Shown here in pieces: positions 37,124 to 47,647 of a DNA stretch of 64,000 nt. Origin of the DNA: Bacteroidales bacterium (GTDB taxonomy: Bacteria > Bacteroidota > Bacteroidia > Bacteroidales > Paludibacteraceae); contig SUWZ01000006.1 in the NCBI GenBank assembly GCA_015061185.1, positions 1 to 64,000 on the forward strand, in the 5' to 3' direction. Each line of letters starts with the position of its first letter. The first letter of the stretch is position 1. Made by a program: the position numbers and the translations under genes. The notes below the pieces were generated by a model, which made no database searches, was not told where the DNA came from, and saw only the letters and a program-made list of their open reading frames with translations.

Positions 37124-38500
37124 ATGAAACGACGCTATTTTATATGGTTAATAGTTCCTTTATTATTGTCTTGTCTTATGAAAGAAGATAAAGGAGTAGG
37201 CTATTCAGATTTAGATCGAATTCTGGATACCGGGGTTTTGCGTGCCATCACTTTATCACGTTCCACCTCCTATTTTGACTATAGAGGTGAAGATATGGGT
37301 TTTGAGTATGAGTTGGTGAAAGGATTTGCCGACTATTTGGGCGTGGAATTACAAGTTTCATCCGCACAAAATGTTACTCAAATGATAGAGAAATTAGAGG
37401 TAGGAGAAGTAGATTTGATAGCCTATCCGGTAACCATAACACCGGAACGAAAAGAGAAGTTGTTATTTGCCTATCATGAAAATATAACCAACCAAGTATT
37501 GGTTCAAAAGAAGGGGAGACGAGGCGAGGTGGAGGTAAAAGATGTTGCCGATTTAATTGGGAAGGAGGTAGCCGTTGTAGAGAATACCAAGTATGCCCAT
37601 CGGTTAAATAATTTGGATCGAGAATTAGGCGGTGGAATCATAATTGATACATTTTCGATTAGTGAGAATGAAGAGACGTTGATAGAGAAAGTCTCTATGG
37701 GAGAGATACCGTTTACGGTAGCAGACAATAATGTTGCCAAGGTAAATCAGACCTACTACAACAATATAGACATATCAGTACCAATAAGTTTTTCGCAACG
37801 AACAGCTTGGGCAGTTAGAAAAGATGAAAAAGATTTGATTTTGAAGGTGGATGAATGGTTTGACAAATGTATGTCAGACTATACTTACGTTTATCTCTAC
37901 CACAAATACTTCGAGCATAAGAAAGATATCGGGAAAGGGTGCCCAATTTATTTGAATAGCAAGAGAATATCAGCATTTGATGAATTGTTCAAAAAATATG
38001 CCAAGAAGATAGGGTGGGATTGGCGGTTGTTGGCATCGGTTGCCTATCAAGAGTCTCGTTTTAACCCGAAAGCTAAGTCTTGGGTTGGAGCAAGAGGGCT
38101 GATGCAGTTAATGCCATCGACGGCATCCCGGTATGGAGCAGATGTTTCCTCGTTAGAGTCACCGGAGGTGAGTGTGCGAGTTGCAACGGAGTACCTAAAA
38201 AGAGTAGAAAATATCTTTTCGTATATAGAAGATAAAAATGAGCGGAAGAAGTTTGTTTTAGCCAGTTATAATGCAGGAGTTGGTCATGTCAGAGATGCGA
38301 TAGCATTAGCAGAAAAGCATGGTAAAAATCCGGAAAAGTGGAATGATGTCAAGACATTTGTGCTGATGAAAGCCAAACCAGAGTTTTTTAACGATCCGGT
38401 GGTTCGGCACGGCTATTTGAGGGGAGAGGAGGTTTATAATTTTGTTGAAGAGATTATGATTCGCTATCAAGAGTATAAAGATGTAATAAAGGTAGGTTAG
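37124..38500 (+). CDS. MltF-like lytic transglycosylase lipoprotein
   Basis: This 458-residue protein has a lipobox signal peptide (VPLLLSCL, Cys near 17). Residues about 30-260 form a family 3 solute-binding-protein domain (GFEYELVKGFADYLGVEL, DLIAYPVTITPERK), and about 285-440 an SLT domain with catalytic Glu in ASVAYQESRFNPKAKS and GARGLMQLMPSTASRYG. This is the MltF arrangement: a periplasmic enzyme cleaving peptidoglycan glycan strands, modulated by a binding domain. It stands alone. Confidence 0.92.
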   Translation: MKRRYFIWLIVPLLLSCLMKEDKGVGYSDLDRILDTGVLRAITLSRSTSYFDYRGEDMGFEYELVKGFADYLGVELQVSSAQNVTQMIEKLEVGEVDLIAYPVTITPERKEKLLFAYHENITNQVLVQKKGRRGEVEVKDVADLIGKEVAVVENTKYAHRLNNLDRELGGGIIIDTFSISENEETLIEKVSMGEIPFTVADNNVAKVNQTYYNNIDISVPISFSQRTAWAVRKDEKDLILKVDEWFDKCMSDYTYVYLYHKYFEHKKDIGKGCPIYLNSKRISAFDELFKKYAKKIGWDWRLLASVAYQESRFNPKAKSWVGARGLMQLMPSTASRYGADVSSLESPEVSVRVATEYLKRVENIFSYIEDKNERKKFVLASYNAGVGHVRDAIALAEKHGKNPEKWNDVKTFVLMKAKPEFFNDPVVRHGYLRGEEVYNFVEEIMIRYQEYKDVIKVG

Positions 38501-38845
38501 TGGCAAGAAATTCTTCTCCAAAAAAACATTGAGTTTAGCTCTGTTTATTTGGCAATTTGAAAAAAAGTAAAAAAAAGATGTTAAATAAAAAAATAATTCC
38601 TACTTTTACATCGGTGTATAAAAATAAGCAGATGAGTAGAAAGTATAATGTTAAGAAATTGTTTATTAGGTATTTATTAATAAGTAGAGAAGGGTTTGGT
38701 TAAAGTATAAACGTTAATTCTTCAAATTTACAAACTATTTTTACTGAATTAAGTTTTATTTGCAAAAATTTGGTATTATATTTGCATGATTTTAATCAGT
38801 AATGAATGAGAAATTATAAAATAATAATCTATTAATATTAATACA
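38501..38845. other. AT-rich leader region of the OmpA-family gene
   Basis: No gene is seen in these 345 bp. The right end carries a -7-like element; the remainder is simply very AT-rich, with no repeat family found. Confidence 0.5.
38777..38784 (+). promoter_or_regulatory. -7 promoter element of the OmpA-family gene
   Basis: TATATTTG is a perfect TAnnTTTG element, 62 nt before the start codon at 38846. The nearest TTTG upstream is closer than the usual 19-21 nt, so the -33 box is uncertain. Confidence 0.5.
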
Positions 38846-40300
38846 ATGAAAAAATTATTCATTTTAGTCTGTGCAGTGTTGGCGACCCTTACGGTTTCTG
38901 CGCAAACAGAAGACAGGCCATGGAGTGTAGGACTTTATGGAGGTAAAGTAGAGGCAGCTAATGATTGGGGAAATAAATTTTTCCATGTAACAGACAATTT
39001 TTACGGAGCTGCGTCATTAACATTTTCTCGTTATTTGAACGAACATTTTGATGTTGGTTTACAAGCATTATGGGGACGTTATGGTGTAGGTGATGGAGAG
39101 TTCTTCTCTAATGACGGCGAGTTTAAATCAGGTTTAGGTTATGTAGATTTGATGGGTAGATTCAAATTTGTTAAGAATGAAGAGGCTTTGCTTCACCCAT
39201 TCGTATTTATCAACTTAGGAGCACGTGCAATTTATGGATTGGATGATGCAACTGATTTCCAAACTACAAGCGATGCTAACAAAGGTGTAAACTTTGTATT
39301 AGGTGGAGGTGTTGGTTGTGACATGAGATTGTCTGATGCTTGGGGTATTCGTTACTTTGCAAAATATGGTTATCCAATGGGTTCTACAGCTGATTTGGCT
39401 GAAAACCGCGAGTGTGGAGCATTCAACGATCAACACTTGATTCACAACTTAGGAATTTATGTAAACTTCGCATTCAATACAGATAAAGATGGTGACGGCG
39501 TTCCTAACAAGTTGGATCAATGTCCTAATACTCCTGCTGGAGTATCTGTAGATGCTAACGGATGTCCGTTGGATACAGATAAGGATGGTGTTGCAGACTA
39601 CTTGGATAAATGTCCTGGAACTCCTGAAGGTATCTCTGTTGACTCTGTAGGTTGTCCTTTTGATGCTGATAAGGATGGTGTTGCAGACTATTTGGATCAA
39701 TGTCCTGAAACTCCTGAAAACGTTTCTGTTGATGAGAATGGTTGTCCATTGGATTCTGACGGTGATGGTGTTGCAGACTACTTGGATAAATGTCCTGGAA
39801 CTCCTTCTGCTGCTAAAGGTTTCGTAACTGAGGATGGTTGCCCTACAGATAAAGATGGTGATGGTGTGTTCGACTTCGAAGATGTTTGTGTTGACGTTGC
39901 CGGAGTAAAAGAAAACAAAGGTTGCCCTGAAATTAAAGCAGAGGTTAAGAAAGTATTTGAAAAAGCTTTGAACGGAATCCAATTCCAAACAGGTTCTGCT
40001 AAAATCAAATCTGTTTCTAACAAAATCTTGAATGATGTTGTTAACATTATGAAGGAAAATCCTTCTTACAAGTTGTCTATCAATGGTCATACTGATAATG
40101 TAGGTGATCCTGCTAAAAATCAAAAATTGTCTGAAGATAGAGCTGCTGCTGTTAAGAAGTACTTGGAAGATAAAGGAATTGAGTCTTCAAGATTGACTTC
40201 TGCCGGATTTGGTCAAGACCAACCTGTTGAAACAAATAAAACTGCTAAAGGTCGTGCTAAGAACAGACGTGTAGAGTTTAAGGTTGTTTTTGAGAAATAA
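38846..40300 (+). CDS. OmpA-family outer-membrane protein with thrombospondin type 3 repeats
   Basis: This 484-residue protein has a signal peptide (cleaved VSA-QT), an N-terminal 8-strand beta barrel (about 22-210), then four to five calcium-binding type 3 repeats (DKDGDGVPNKLDQCP and close variants, about 212-365) and a C-terminal OmpA peptidoglycan-binding domain (YKLSINGHTDNVGDPAKN...RAKNRRVEF). It should tie outer membrane to cell wall and is probably abundant. The repeats are near-identical at DNA level (39570-39830), so copy number may vary by recombination. It has its own promoter and a strong terminator. Confidence 0.95.
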   Translation: MKKLFILVCAVLATLTVSAQTEDRPWSVGLYGGKVEAANDWGNKFFHVTDNFYGAASLTFSRYLNEHFDVGLQALWGRYGVGDGEFFSNDGEFKSGLGYVDLMGRFKFVKNEEALLHPFVFINLGARAIYGLDDATDFQTTSDANKGVNFVLGGGVGCDMRLSDAWGIRYFAKYGYPMGSTADLAENRECGAFNDQHLIHNLGIYVNFAFNTDKDGDGVPNKLDQCPNTPAGVSVDANGCPLDTDKDGVADYLDKCPGTPEGISVDSVGCPFDADKDGVADYLDQCPETPENVSVDENGCPLDSDGDGVADYLDKCPGTPSAAKGFVTEDGCPTDKDGDGVFDFEDVCVDVAGVKENKGCPEIKAEVKKVFEKALNGIQFQTGSAKIKSVSNKILNDVVNIMKENPSYKLSINGHTDNVGDPAKNQKLSEDRAAAVKKYLEDKGIESSRLTSAGFGQDQPVETNKTAKGRAKNRRVEFKVVFEK

Positions 40301-40325
40301 TTATCTTTTAGATTACATATTTTAA

Positions 40326-40365
40326 AAACTGCAGAGAGGGAAAACCTTTCTGCAGTTTTTTTTTG
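40326..40365 (+). terminator. Intrinsic terminator of the OmpA-family gene
   Basis: AAACTGCAGAGAGG pairs with CCTTTCTGCAGTTT around AAAAA-like loop bases and is followed by T9. It lies 25 nt after the stop codon. Confidence 0.9.
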
Positions 40366-40711
40366 TTATAAAATTAAGCGTTCTTCTTTTTTATTTTCAA
40401 AATTTATTATTAAGTTTGCTTTAGACAACCTCTATAAATTGGGATTTATGAATTGTTATTTTACGTTTATGTTTAGGGAGTTTTGAGTTTATTTGCGTTA
40501 TGTCGCTTATATTTATGCTGTTACGATGCACATAGTTCCTTCTATGATATAAGTGTTTTAACTCAAAGAACTTCAAAAAAATCTCGACCGTATTTATAGA
40601 TTTTGCCTATGGTTTGTTTAGACTTTTGCTTTTTTTGACTCAAAATGGCAAATTTAGACATTTTGTAATATTCCTTTAGGTGAGTTTTATGAATTCATTT
40701 TGCGGAATTTG

Positions 40712-40795
40712 GAATTTTATTTCGAGTGAATTACTGAGCGAAAGGATGGGGCAGTATGAGTACTGTGACCGGCTCGAAATAAATTTAAAACAACT
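40712..40795 (+). repeat. Hairpin-type dispersed repeat (family 3)
   Basis: About 84 bp with inverted ends AATTTTATTTCGAG and CTCGAAATAAATTT and a GC-richer centre (TGAGCGAAAGGATGGGGCAG...GTACTGTGACCGG). A second copy lies inverted at 36767-36875, and a loose partial match at about 48463-48505. Confidence 0.6.
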
Positions 40796-40863
40796 TCTTA
40801 GTTGCCGAAATAAATCAAAAAGTACCGAAGAGTTTATCCCATAGGATTTGAACTTATAAAAGT

Positions 40864-41055
40864 TAGAAGTAGTTTAAATTTTATTTGAGCCTATTTGAGA
40901 GAGATTTTTAAATCTGTATTTATTCTTATTTTGCAGAAAATAGTGGTCTATTATCAAAAAAGGAGAATAATAATAGGTTAAAAAGAATCTAAAGGATACA
41001 GAAAATAAGAGAGTAAAACTCTAAAATATTTTTTTATAAAATTTAAACAACTTCT
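40864..41055 (+). repeat. MITE-like dispersed repeat, full copy D
   Basis: 192 bp, same orientation as copy A, ends AGAAGTAGTTTAAATTTTAT and TAAAATTTAAACAACTTCT. It lies directly upstream of glgB. Confidence 0.85.
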
Positions 41056-41096
41056 TAAAACAGTGAATTTATTGATCTCACTTTAATTTAAAGTAA

Positions 41097-43112
41097 ATGG
41101 AAATGTTGAAGTTGATAAAAAAAGATCCTTGGTTAAAACCCTATCAAGAAGCGATAGTGGCTCGTTATAAATATTATTCAAAAAAGGTTTCGTCGTTAAC
41201 CTACAATGGCTCTTCGTCTTTGTCAGAGTTTGCATCGGGTTACCTCTATTTTGGTTTGCATAGAGAGGCAAAAAGGTGGATATTTAGGGAGTGGGCACCT
41301 AATGCAACAGCCATCTATTTGATAGGAACATTTAACGATTGGAAGGAGAGTGAAGAGTATAAGTTAAAACCATCAAAAAATGGGGTTTGGCAATTGGAGT
41401 TGGCAGAAGATTTGTTGCACCATGGCGACCTTTATAAGATGAAAGTCTATTGGAATGGTGGTTGTGGAGAGAGAATTCCTGCGTGGTGTAGGCGAGTGGT
41501 GCAAGATGATTATACTAAGCTCTTTTGTGCGCAGGTTTGGGCTCCGGAAACAAATTATACATTCAAGACAAAAAAATTTAAAGCCAATACTAGTCCATTG
41601 TTGATTTATGAAGCGCATATCGGAATGTCCGGTGAAGAGGAAAAGGTATCCACCTACAGAGAGTTTAAGGATAACGTTTTGCCTCGTATTGCCGAAGATG
41701 GATATAATTGTGTTCAGTTGATGGCTATCCAAGAGCATCCTTATTATGGCTCGTTTGGATACCATGTTTCCAGTTTTTTTGCACCTTCTTCACGGTTTGG
41801 TACTCCGGAAGAGCTGAAAGAGTTGATTGATACGGCTCATGGAATGGGGTTGGCTGTAATAATGGATTTGGTGCACTCTCATTCCGTAAAAAATGTAAAT
41901 GAAGGACTAAGTGCTTTAGATGGTACTGTTTATCAATATTTTCATGATGGAGAGAGAGGAAAACATACCTTGTGGGATTCCTATTGTTTTAATTATGGGA
42001 AAAACGAAGTGATTCATTTCTTGCTTTCTAATTGTAAATATTGGTTGGAAGAGTTTCATTTTGATGGATTCCGCTTTGATGGAGTAACCTCGATGATCTA
42101 TTTAGACCATGGCATGGGGAAGGCTTTCACCGGATATGCAGACTATTATGATGGCAATCAAGATGGTGATGCGATATGTTATTTAACTCTGGCAAATCAG
42201 TTGATTCATGAGGTTAATCCGCGCGCAATCACCATTGCTGAAGATGTGAGCGGTATGCCCGGATTAGCGGCTAAAATAGCAGATGGTGGAATCGGTTTTG
42301 ATTATCGCTTAGCAATGGGTATTCCGGATTTTTGGATCAAAATGATTAAGGAGGTGAAAGATGAAGAGTGGAAACCCGGACATATTTTATGGACTTTAAC
42401 CAATCGCAGGCAAGATGAAAAGGTGATTAGTTATGCCGAAAGTCATGACCAAGCTTTGGTGGGAGATAAAACAATTATGTTCCGTTTGGCAGATGCGGAT
42501 ATGTATTGGCACATGTCTCGTTTGTTCGACTCTTCTTATATGATGGATAGAGCGATTGCCTTGCATAAGATGATTCGTTTGATTACTATTTCTACGATGA
42601 ATGGAGGCTATTTGAACTTTATGGGAAATGAATTTGGTCATCCCGAATGGATCGATTTCCCGCGTGAAGGGAATGGTTGGTCCTATAAGCATGCTCGCAG
42701 ACAATGGCATTTGGTGGATGATACAGATCTGAAATACAAATATTTGGGAGATTTTGATAAGAGCATGATCAAAATTGTGACTTCGGAGCGTAAATTTGCA
42801 GAATCTCCAATTATCGAACTTTGGGATAAGTCGGACGACCAAGTGTTGGCTTTCCGTCGTTTGGACTTGGTTTTTGTATTTAATTTTCATCCTAATAAAT
42901 CTTTTTCCGATTATGGAATCTTGACAGAGCCGGGTAAGTATGACCTTATTTTGAGTTCAGACGATAAGCAATATGGCGGATTTGGCTTTGTGCAAGAAGA
43001 GCAAACTTACTTTACGCAAGATGTGGATAAAGAGTCTGAAGTGAAAGATAAAGCGTGGTTACGACTGTACATCCCGTCTCGTACTGCTTTGGTATTGAAG
43101 AAAGTGGATTGA
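41097..43112 (+). CDS. glgB: 1,4-alpha-glucan branching enzyme
   Basis: This 671-residue GH13 enzyme introduces alpha-1,6 branches into glycogen. An N-terminal CBM48-like domain (REWAPNATAIYLIGTFNDW, about 65-85) precedes the barrel. Catalytic residues are in FDGFRFDGVTSM (nucleophile Asp), TIAEDVSGMPG (acid/base Glu) and YAESHDQALVGDK (Asp). The C-terminal beta domain follows. Compared with E. coli GlgB it is short at the N-terminus and closer to the eukaryotic-type branching enzymes, which is usual in Bacteroidota. Alone on its transcript. Confidence 0.95.
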   Translation: MEMLKLIKKDPWLKPYQEAIVARYKYYSKKVSSLTYNGSSSLSEFASGYLYFGLHREAKRWIFREWAPNATAIYLIGTFNDWKESEEYKLKPSKNGVWQLELAEDLLHHGDLYKMKVYWNGGCGERIPAWCRRVVQDDYTKLFCAQVWAPETNYTFKTKKFKANTSPLLIYEAHIGMSGEEEKVSTYREFKDNVLPRIAEDGYNCVQLMAIQEHPYYGSFGYHVSSFFAPSSRFGTPEELKELIDTAHGMGLAVIMDLVHSHSVKNVNEGLSALDGTVYQYFHDGERGKHTLWDSYCFNYGKNEVIHFLLSNCKYWLEEFHFDGFRFDGVTSMIYLDHGMGKAFTGYADYYDGNQDGDAICYLTLANQLIHEVNPRAITIAEDVSGMPGLAAKIADGGIGFDYRLAMGIPDFWIKMIKEVKDEEWKPGHILWTLTNRRQDEKVISYAESHDQALVGDKTIMFRLADADMYWHMSRLFDSSYMMDRAIALHKMIRLITISTMNGGYLNFMGNEFGHPEWIDFPREGNGWSYKHARRQWHLVDDTDLKYKYLGDFDKSMIKIVTSERKFAESPIIELWDKSDDQVLAFRRLDLVFVFNFHPNKSFSDYGILTEPGKYDLILSSDDKQYGGFGFVQEEQTYFTQDVDKESEVKDKAWLRLYIPSRTALVLKKVD

Positions 43113-43148
43113 GGTTAGGAATTAGGATTCTTAAATTTCAAGTTCCAA

Positions 43149-44117
43149 TCAAAGTAGTTGTTCTCGTTCTCTTTGGAAGTTGATTGCAGGGAATTTTTTT
43201 TGAAGTTGCTCGATTTGTTGCAAGGTGTTGGCTTTGAATTTTTTATGAGACGGACTTTCCGGATTAAGAGGCCTGTGTGCAACGGAACGAGCTACTTTTT
43301 CTATTTCTGAAATATCTGTTTTTACCTTGTCGTCAAATGAAAATTCGCAAAATTTTTCCCAAATGTAGTTGATGGCAAGGTTATTAGGGTGTATCATATC
43401 TTCTGCATAGAAGCGGTAATCTCTCAGTTCGTCCATCATGATTTCGTAGGCCGGGAAATAGTGGATATCACTCCATTGATCTTGAATTTCTTCGATGGAA
43501 AGGAGTAGAGAAGACTTACTGATTTGGTTGTCATGTGCTCCATCTCTCCAATGTCTGATCGGACTTACGGTGAAGACGATTTGGAGGTCAGGATTAAAGG
43601 CTTTTAGTTGAGTTACCATATTAGATAAAACAGAGACGATGTTGGTAACTGATTCTCTTGAACGTTTAAAGAATGAAGCAGGAACTTTGTGACAATTGGC
43701 CACAATTTCTCCCGTTTCAATTCGTCGGTATATCCAAGCTGTACCTAATGTGATAAAAAGGTAGTCGCAATCTCTTAGAAAACAATGTGTTTCAATTAAT
43801 CTTTGATTAGCATTCTCCAAAAACTGTTTCGGAGAAAGAGCGGCAAATTCGCTATGGAGTGAAAAACTATTCCATACACCCTCATGTTCAAATAAATCAG
43901 TTTCAGAAAACGGATTATTTTGGATGATGCGTTGAATGGTTTGACTGATAGAGAAAGGGTTGAACAAGATGCCTAATGGATTGTTCTCTACCGAAAATTT
44001 CAAAAACTGCAAACGATTTCCGATATGCTCGGAAAAGCAAGAACCGAACATCAATATTTTGCTATTGTAATTGATGTTCAGTTCTTTATCTATTTTGACA
44101 ACTGTTTGTAGTTGCAT
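43149..44117 (-). CDS. GSCFA domain protein
   Basis: This 322-residue protein carries the family-naming motif KILMFGSCFSEHIGNRL near residues 20-36 and later LFITLGTAWIYR, VFTVSPIRHWRDGAHDN and DMIHPNNLAINYIWEKF. The GSCFA Ser, the TLGTAW block and D-x-x-H-P near the end resemble SGNH/GDSL hydrolases, so esterase or acetylhydrolase activity is plausible. It shares the junction with the OmpA-like lipoprotein gene upstream (end and start at the same base), indicating co-translation. Confidence 0.85.
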   Translation of the reverse strand: MQLQTVVKIDKELNINYNSKILMFGSCFSEHIGNRLQFLKFSVENNPLGILFNPFSISQTIQRIIQNNPFSETDLFEHEGVWNSFSLHSEFAALSPKQFLENANQRLIETHCFLRDCDYLFITLGTAWIYRRIETGEIVANCHKVPASFFKRSRESVTNIVSVLSNMVTQLKAFNPDLQIVFTVSPIRHWRDGAHDNQISKSSLLLSIEEIQDQWSDIHYFPAYEIMMDELRDYRFYAEDMIHPNNLAINYIWEKFCEFSFDDKVKTDISEIEKVARSVAHRPLNPESPSHKKFKANTLQQIEQLQKKFPAINFQREREQLL

Positions 44118-45094
44118 TATTCTGCATTATTAGACATAGCCTCTAAAAGTTCGTCCATTTTAGGACTCAAAATTATCTCGATACGGCGATTTTTAGCTCT
44201 TGCTTCTGCTGTTTGAGCATTATCCAACGGAACAAATTCCGCACGACCTGTAGCCGAGATACATGCCGGATTAACGTTCTTATTTTGTAGTAGGATACGA
44301 ACAATGGCAGTGGCACGTTTTGTACTCAAATCCCAATTGTCATTGATGTTGCCATAACCTTTGTACGGACGATCGTCTGTATGACCTTCGATTACCATGT
44401 TGATGTCTTGGTTTTCAGCCATGAAATCAGATAGTTTTGTAAGGGCTTTTACCCCCTTTTCATCGACATCCCAACTTCCGGATTTAAATAATAGTTTTTC
44501 TTCGAGAGATACATAAACTTTTCCACCTTTATTCACTACTTCCAATCCGTTTCCTTCGTAACCGCGAAGCGCATCTGCCACTTTCTTACGAAGGTTTTTC
44601 ATCAAACTATCTTGCTTAGAAACAATATCGCTTAATTCTTTCAATTTAGATTCCTTTTCTGCTATTTGATCCGATGAAATCTTTAAATTTTTTTCAGCAG
44701 AAGCAAGAGCATCCTCTCTTTTTTGTAATTTCTCTTGTGTAGATTGGAGGTCAGACAACAATTTTTTTATTTCGGCATCGCTTTTGGTATTGGTTAATTT
44801 ATCGCTTAATTTTTGGTTAAGCCCCTTTAAGTCTGCAATTTCTAATTCCGCTTGATGCAATCTTTTGGATTTGTCAATAGAATCTGAAATCAGGTTTTGA
44901 ATCTTTTTTTGAGCTGCGGCAGAGTCGTATTGCAATAGTGCAATTTGCTTTCTGGCATTGCTAAGTTCTTGGCACTGAGCCTCGGATTTCTTTTTGCAAT
45001 CATACAAGTTGGAGGCCGTCTCGTTGAACTCCTTTTTGGTGACGCAGGAAGAAAACATCATTCCCATAGATAAAATTACAAATATTTTTCTCAT
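44117..45094 (-). CDS. OmpA-family lipoprotein with coiled coil
   Basis: This 325-residue protein has a lipobox (GMMFSSCVTKK, Cys near 17), a long heptad coiled coil (about 25-165, rich in Lys/Gln/Leu) and a C-terminal OmpA domain (VVIEGHTDDRPYKGYGNINDNWDLSTKRA...RRIEIILSP). It should be anchored in a membrane and bind peptidoglycan, like Pal or flagellar-motor-type stators without membrane helices. It is coupled to the GSCFA gene. Confidence 0.9.
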   Translation of the reverse strand: MRKIFVILSMGMMFSSCVTKKEFNETASNLYDCKKKSEAQCQELSNARKQIALLQYDSAAAQKKIQNLISDSIDKSKRLHQAELEIADLKGLNQKLSDKLTNTKSDAEIKKLLSDLQSTQEKLQKREDALASAEKNLKISSDQIAEKESKLKELSDIVSKQDSLMKNLRKKVADALRGYEGNGLEVVNKGGKVYVSLEEKLLFKSGSWDVDEKGVKALTKLSDFMAENQDINMVIEGHTDDRPYKGYGNINDNWDLSTKRATAIVRILLQNKNVNPACISATGRAEFVPLDNAQTAEARAKNRRIEIILSPKMDELLEAMSNNAE

Positions 45095-45192
45095 ACAATA
45101 TCTATTTTATATTATTACCAATTATTACATTAATGGATACAAAAGCAATATTTTGCAACCTAAAATCTTTCAAAATCATTTCGTTCTAATTT

Positions 45193-45387
45193 AGAAGCTG
45201 TTTAAATTTTATTATTAAATTGATTTTGAGCTTCACTCTTTATTTTTTTTTGACATCTTTGAACTTCTTTTTAACCTATTTTTATTATTCTTTTTTGATA
45301 ATAGTCCACTATTAACAGCAAAAAACAATAAAAACAATCTTAAAAAGCCCTCTCAAATGTGCTCGAAATAAAATTTAAACAACTTCT
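45193..45387 (-). repeat. MITE-like dispersed repeat, full copy E (inverted)
   Basis: 195 bp with ends AGAAGCTGTTTAAATTTTAT and AAATAAAATTTAAACAACTT and inner AATAGTCCACTATT; the left palindrome is partly changed (TTTTGAGCTTCACTCTTTATT). It lies between the OmpA lipoprotein gene and dxs, in a gene-free 558-bp interval that otherwise holds only AT-rich promoter sequence. Confidence 0.8.
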
Positions 45388-45652
45388 TATAGAACTTGCC
45401 TTTATTGAAAATTAAATCTTATTTTTACGCAAATATATATAAATTTCGATGAAAATATTTATTTTTGCGTAATAGATTTTGCGATATTACTATTTGATAA
45501 CGGAATTTTGTAATTATCGTGTAGCAGAGAGTTGTTTCAAAGCTGTTTTGAACTACTTTTGATAAATAAAAGTTGAATGGATAGAGAAATTTCGGCAAGT
45601 GGTCATCAAAAGCGATGCTCTTGTTCGATGACTTCTAAATTGTGAGAGAAAC

Positions 45653-47563
45653 ATGAGTGAAACGTCGGAAAGATTGTTAGATAAAATAGAATATCCGAGC
45701 GACCTTAAGAGGTTGTCGGAAGAGCAGTTGCCGCAACTTTGCAAAGAATTGCGACAATTTATCATTGATGAGTTGGCCAACAATCCGGGACACTTAGGAG
45801 CAAGTCTGGGTGTAATTGAGTTGACTGTCGCTTTGCATTATGTGTTTGATATGCCTAAAGACCAAATTGTTTGGGATGTGGGTCATCAAGCCTACGGTCA
45901 TAAGATTTTGACAGGTCGTCGGACCATTTTTCATACCAATCGTAAATTGGGTGGTATTTGTGGCTTTCCTAATCCACATGAGAGTGAGTATGACTCATTT
46001 GTGGCAGGCCATGCTTCCAACTCCATTTCGGCAGCATTGGGTATGTCGATAGCAGCCAAGATCAAGGGGGAGAAAGATGCCCATGTTGTGGCTGTAATTG
46101 GTGATGCTGCAATGTCAGGTGGGTTGGCTTTTGAAGGATTGAACAATGCTTCTTGCTCATCCAACGATTTGCTGATTATTTTGAATGACAACCACATGGC
46201 TATCGATACGCCTCCGGTGGGAGGAATGAGTGAATACTTGGTGAAATTGACTACCTCTAAAGCCTACAATAAGTGGCGTCATCGTTTCTCCTTGCTCTTG
46301 ATGAAGTTGGGACTGTTAAAAAATGAGGGAAAGGGTCGATTGATTCGTTTCAACAACTCTTTGAAGGCGGTTATCACCAACCAGCAAAATATCTTTGAAG
46401 GATTGAATGTTCGTTATTTTGGTCCGGCTGATGGTCATGATATTTTTTCGTTGATTAAAATTCTGCGGGAGATAAAGAATTACAAAGGTCCTAAGGTGTT
46501 GCATTTGAAAACGGTAAAAGGAAAAGGCTTTAAACCTGCTGAAGAGTGTGCAGCAGAGTGGCATGCGCCGGGCAAATTCAATAAAGAGACAGGAGAGAGA
46601 GTGGTGCCGGTGATAACGAAAGATACACCACCGCTTTTCCAAGATGTGTTTGGTCATACCTTGGTAGATTTAGCCAAGATGAACGATAAGGTGGTAGGTA
46701 TAACGCCTGCCATGCCATCAGGTTGTTCGATGTCGTTTTTGATGCATGAGATGCCTGAGCGTGTGTTTGATGTGGGTATTGCTGAGGGGCACGCAGTGAC
46801 CTTTTCTGCCGGCTTGGCGAAGCAAGGATTAATGCCATTTTGCAATATCTACTCATCTTTTATGCAGCGAGCCTACGACAATGTGATACATGATGTGGCT
46901 TTGCAAAATTTGGATATGGTAATCTGTTTGGACCGAGCAGGATTGGTTGGTTCTGACGGGGCAACACACCATGGGGCATTCGATTTGGCTGCTTTCCGTT
47001 GTGTGCCTAATCTGACGATTGCTTCCCCTATGAGTGTGGTAGAGTTGCGCAATTTGATGTACACAGCTTCGTTGCCCGGACACGGACCATTTATGATTCG
47101 TTATCCGCGAGGAAAGGGCGTGTTGATGGATTGGCATCATGATATGGTGGAGATGCAGGTTGGAAAAGGTGTTTGTTTGAAAGAGGGTAAAGATGTGGCT
47201 CTGCTCACATTAGGGCCATTAGGAAATCAAGCAGTAATAGCTGCCCGTCAGTTGGAAGAGGAGGAAATTTCTGTCGCTCATTATAACATGTTGTTTTTGA
47301 AACCGTTGGACGAGGATTTGTTGCGTGAGATTGCGTCGAAATACAAAACCATTATAACGTTGGAAGATGGCGTGATTAAAGGCGGATTTGGTTCGGCTGT
47401 GTTAGAATTTCTTTCTGACAATCAATTGAATGTAGAGCTTCACAGAATAGGATTGCCGGATGAGTTTGTGGCGCATGGTACGCAAGAGGAGTTGTATCAT
47501 ATTTATGGAATGGATGCAGAGGGTATTGCCAACAAGGTTCGTTCTCTTTGTTTGAAGGCATAG
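45653..47563 (+). CDS. dxs: 1-deoxy-D-xylulose-5-phosphate synthase
   Basis: This 636-residue TPP enzyme condenses pyruvate and glyceraldehyde 3-phosphate as first step of the MEP isoprenoid pathway. Motifs are [13 protein letters not shown], the TPP motif [17 protein letters not shown]...ILNDN, and [15 protein letters not shown] in the second domain. It thereby feeds the isoprenoid side chain of menaquinone made by the men operon. Length is standard. The next gene starts 84 nt downstream. Confidence 0.96.
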   Translation: MSETSERLLDKIEYPSDLKRLSEEQLPQLCKELRQFIIDELANNPGHLGASLGVIELTVALHYVFDMPKDQIVWDVGHQAYGHKILTGRRTIFHTNRKLGGICGFPNPHESEYDSFVAGHASNSISAALGMSIAAKIKGEKDAHVVAVIGDAAMSGGLAFEGLNNASCSSNDLLIILNDNHMAIDTPPVGGMSEYLVKLTTSKAYNKWRHRFSLLLMKLGLLKNEGKGRLIRFNNSLKAVITNQQNIFEGLNVRYFGPADGHDIFSLIKILREIKNYKGPKVLHLKTVKGKGFKPAEECAAEWHAPGKFNKETGERVVPVITKDTPPLFQDVFGHTLVDLAKMNDKVVGITPAMPSGCSMSFLMHEMPERVFDVGIAEGHAVTFSAGLAKQGLMPFCNIYSSFMQRAYDNVIHDVALQNLDMVICLDRAGLVGSDGATHHGAFDLAAFRCVPNLTIASPMSVVELRNLMYTASLPGHGPFMIRYPRGKGVLMDWHHDMVEMQVGKGVCLKEGKDVALLTLGPLGNQAVIAARQLEEEEISVAHYNMLFLKPLDEDLLREIASKYKTIITLEDGVIKGGFGSAVLEFLSDNQLNVELHRIGLPDEFVAHGTQEELYHIYGMDAEGIANKVRSLCLKA

Positions 47564-47647
47564 GGTTTGCAATCGTTGGCTTGAGATAAACAATTATAAA
47601 CGTTATAGAAGTTGCCTTAAACAACTTCTTAAACCGTAAAAAAGCGT

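Larger units (their letters stand above)
40366..41096. other. Gene-free interval with three repeat families
   Basis: It holds ACCTCTATAAATT and AGGTGAGTTTTATGAATTCA palindrome copies (about 40430 and 40678-40702), a hairpin-type repeat (40712-40795), a full MITE-like copy (40864-41055) and CAGTGAATTTATTGATCTCAC (about 41063-41083). No gene is seen. Confidence 0.6.

Noticed and set aside
39449-40123. 224-codon minus-strand open frame
   Set aside because: It is antisense to the OmpA-family gene; its repetitive translation mirrors the type 3 repeats of the true gene.
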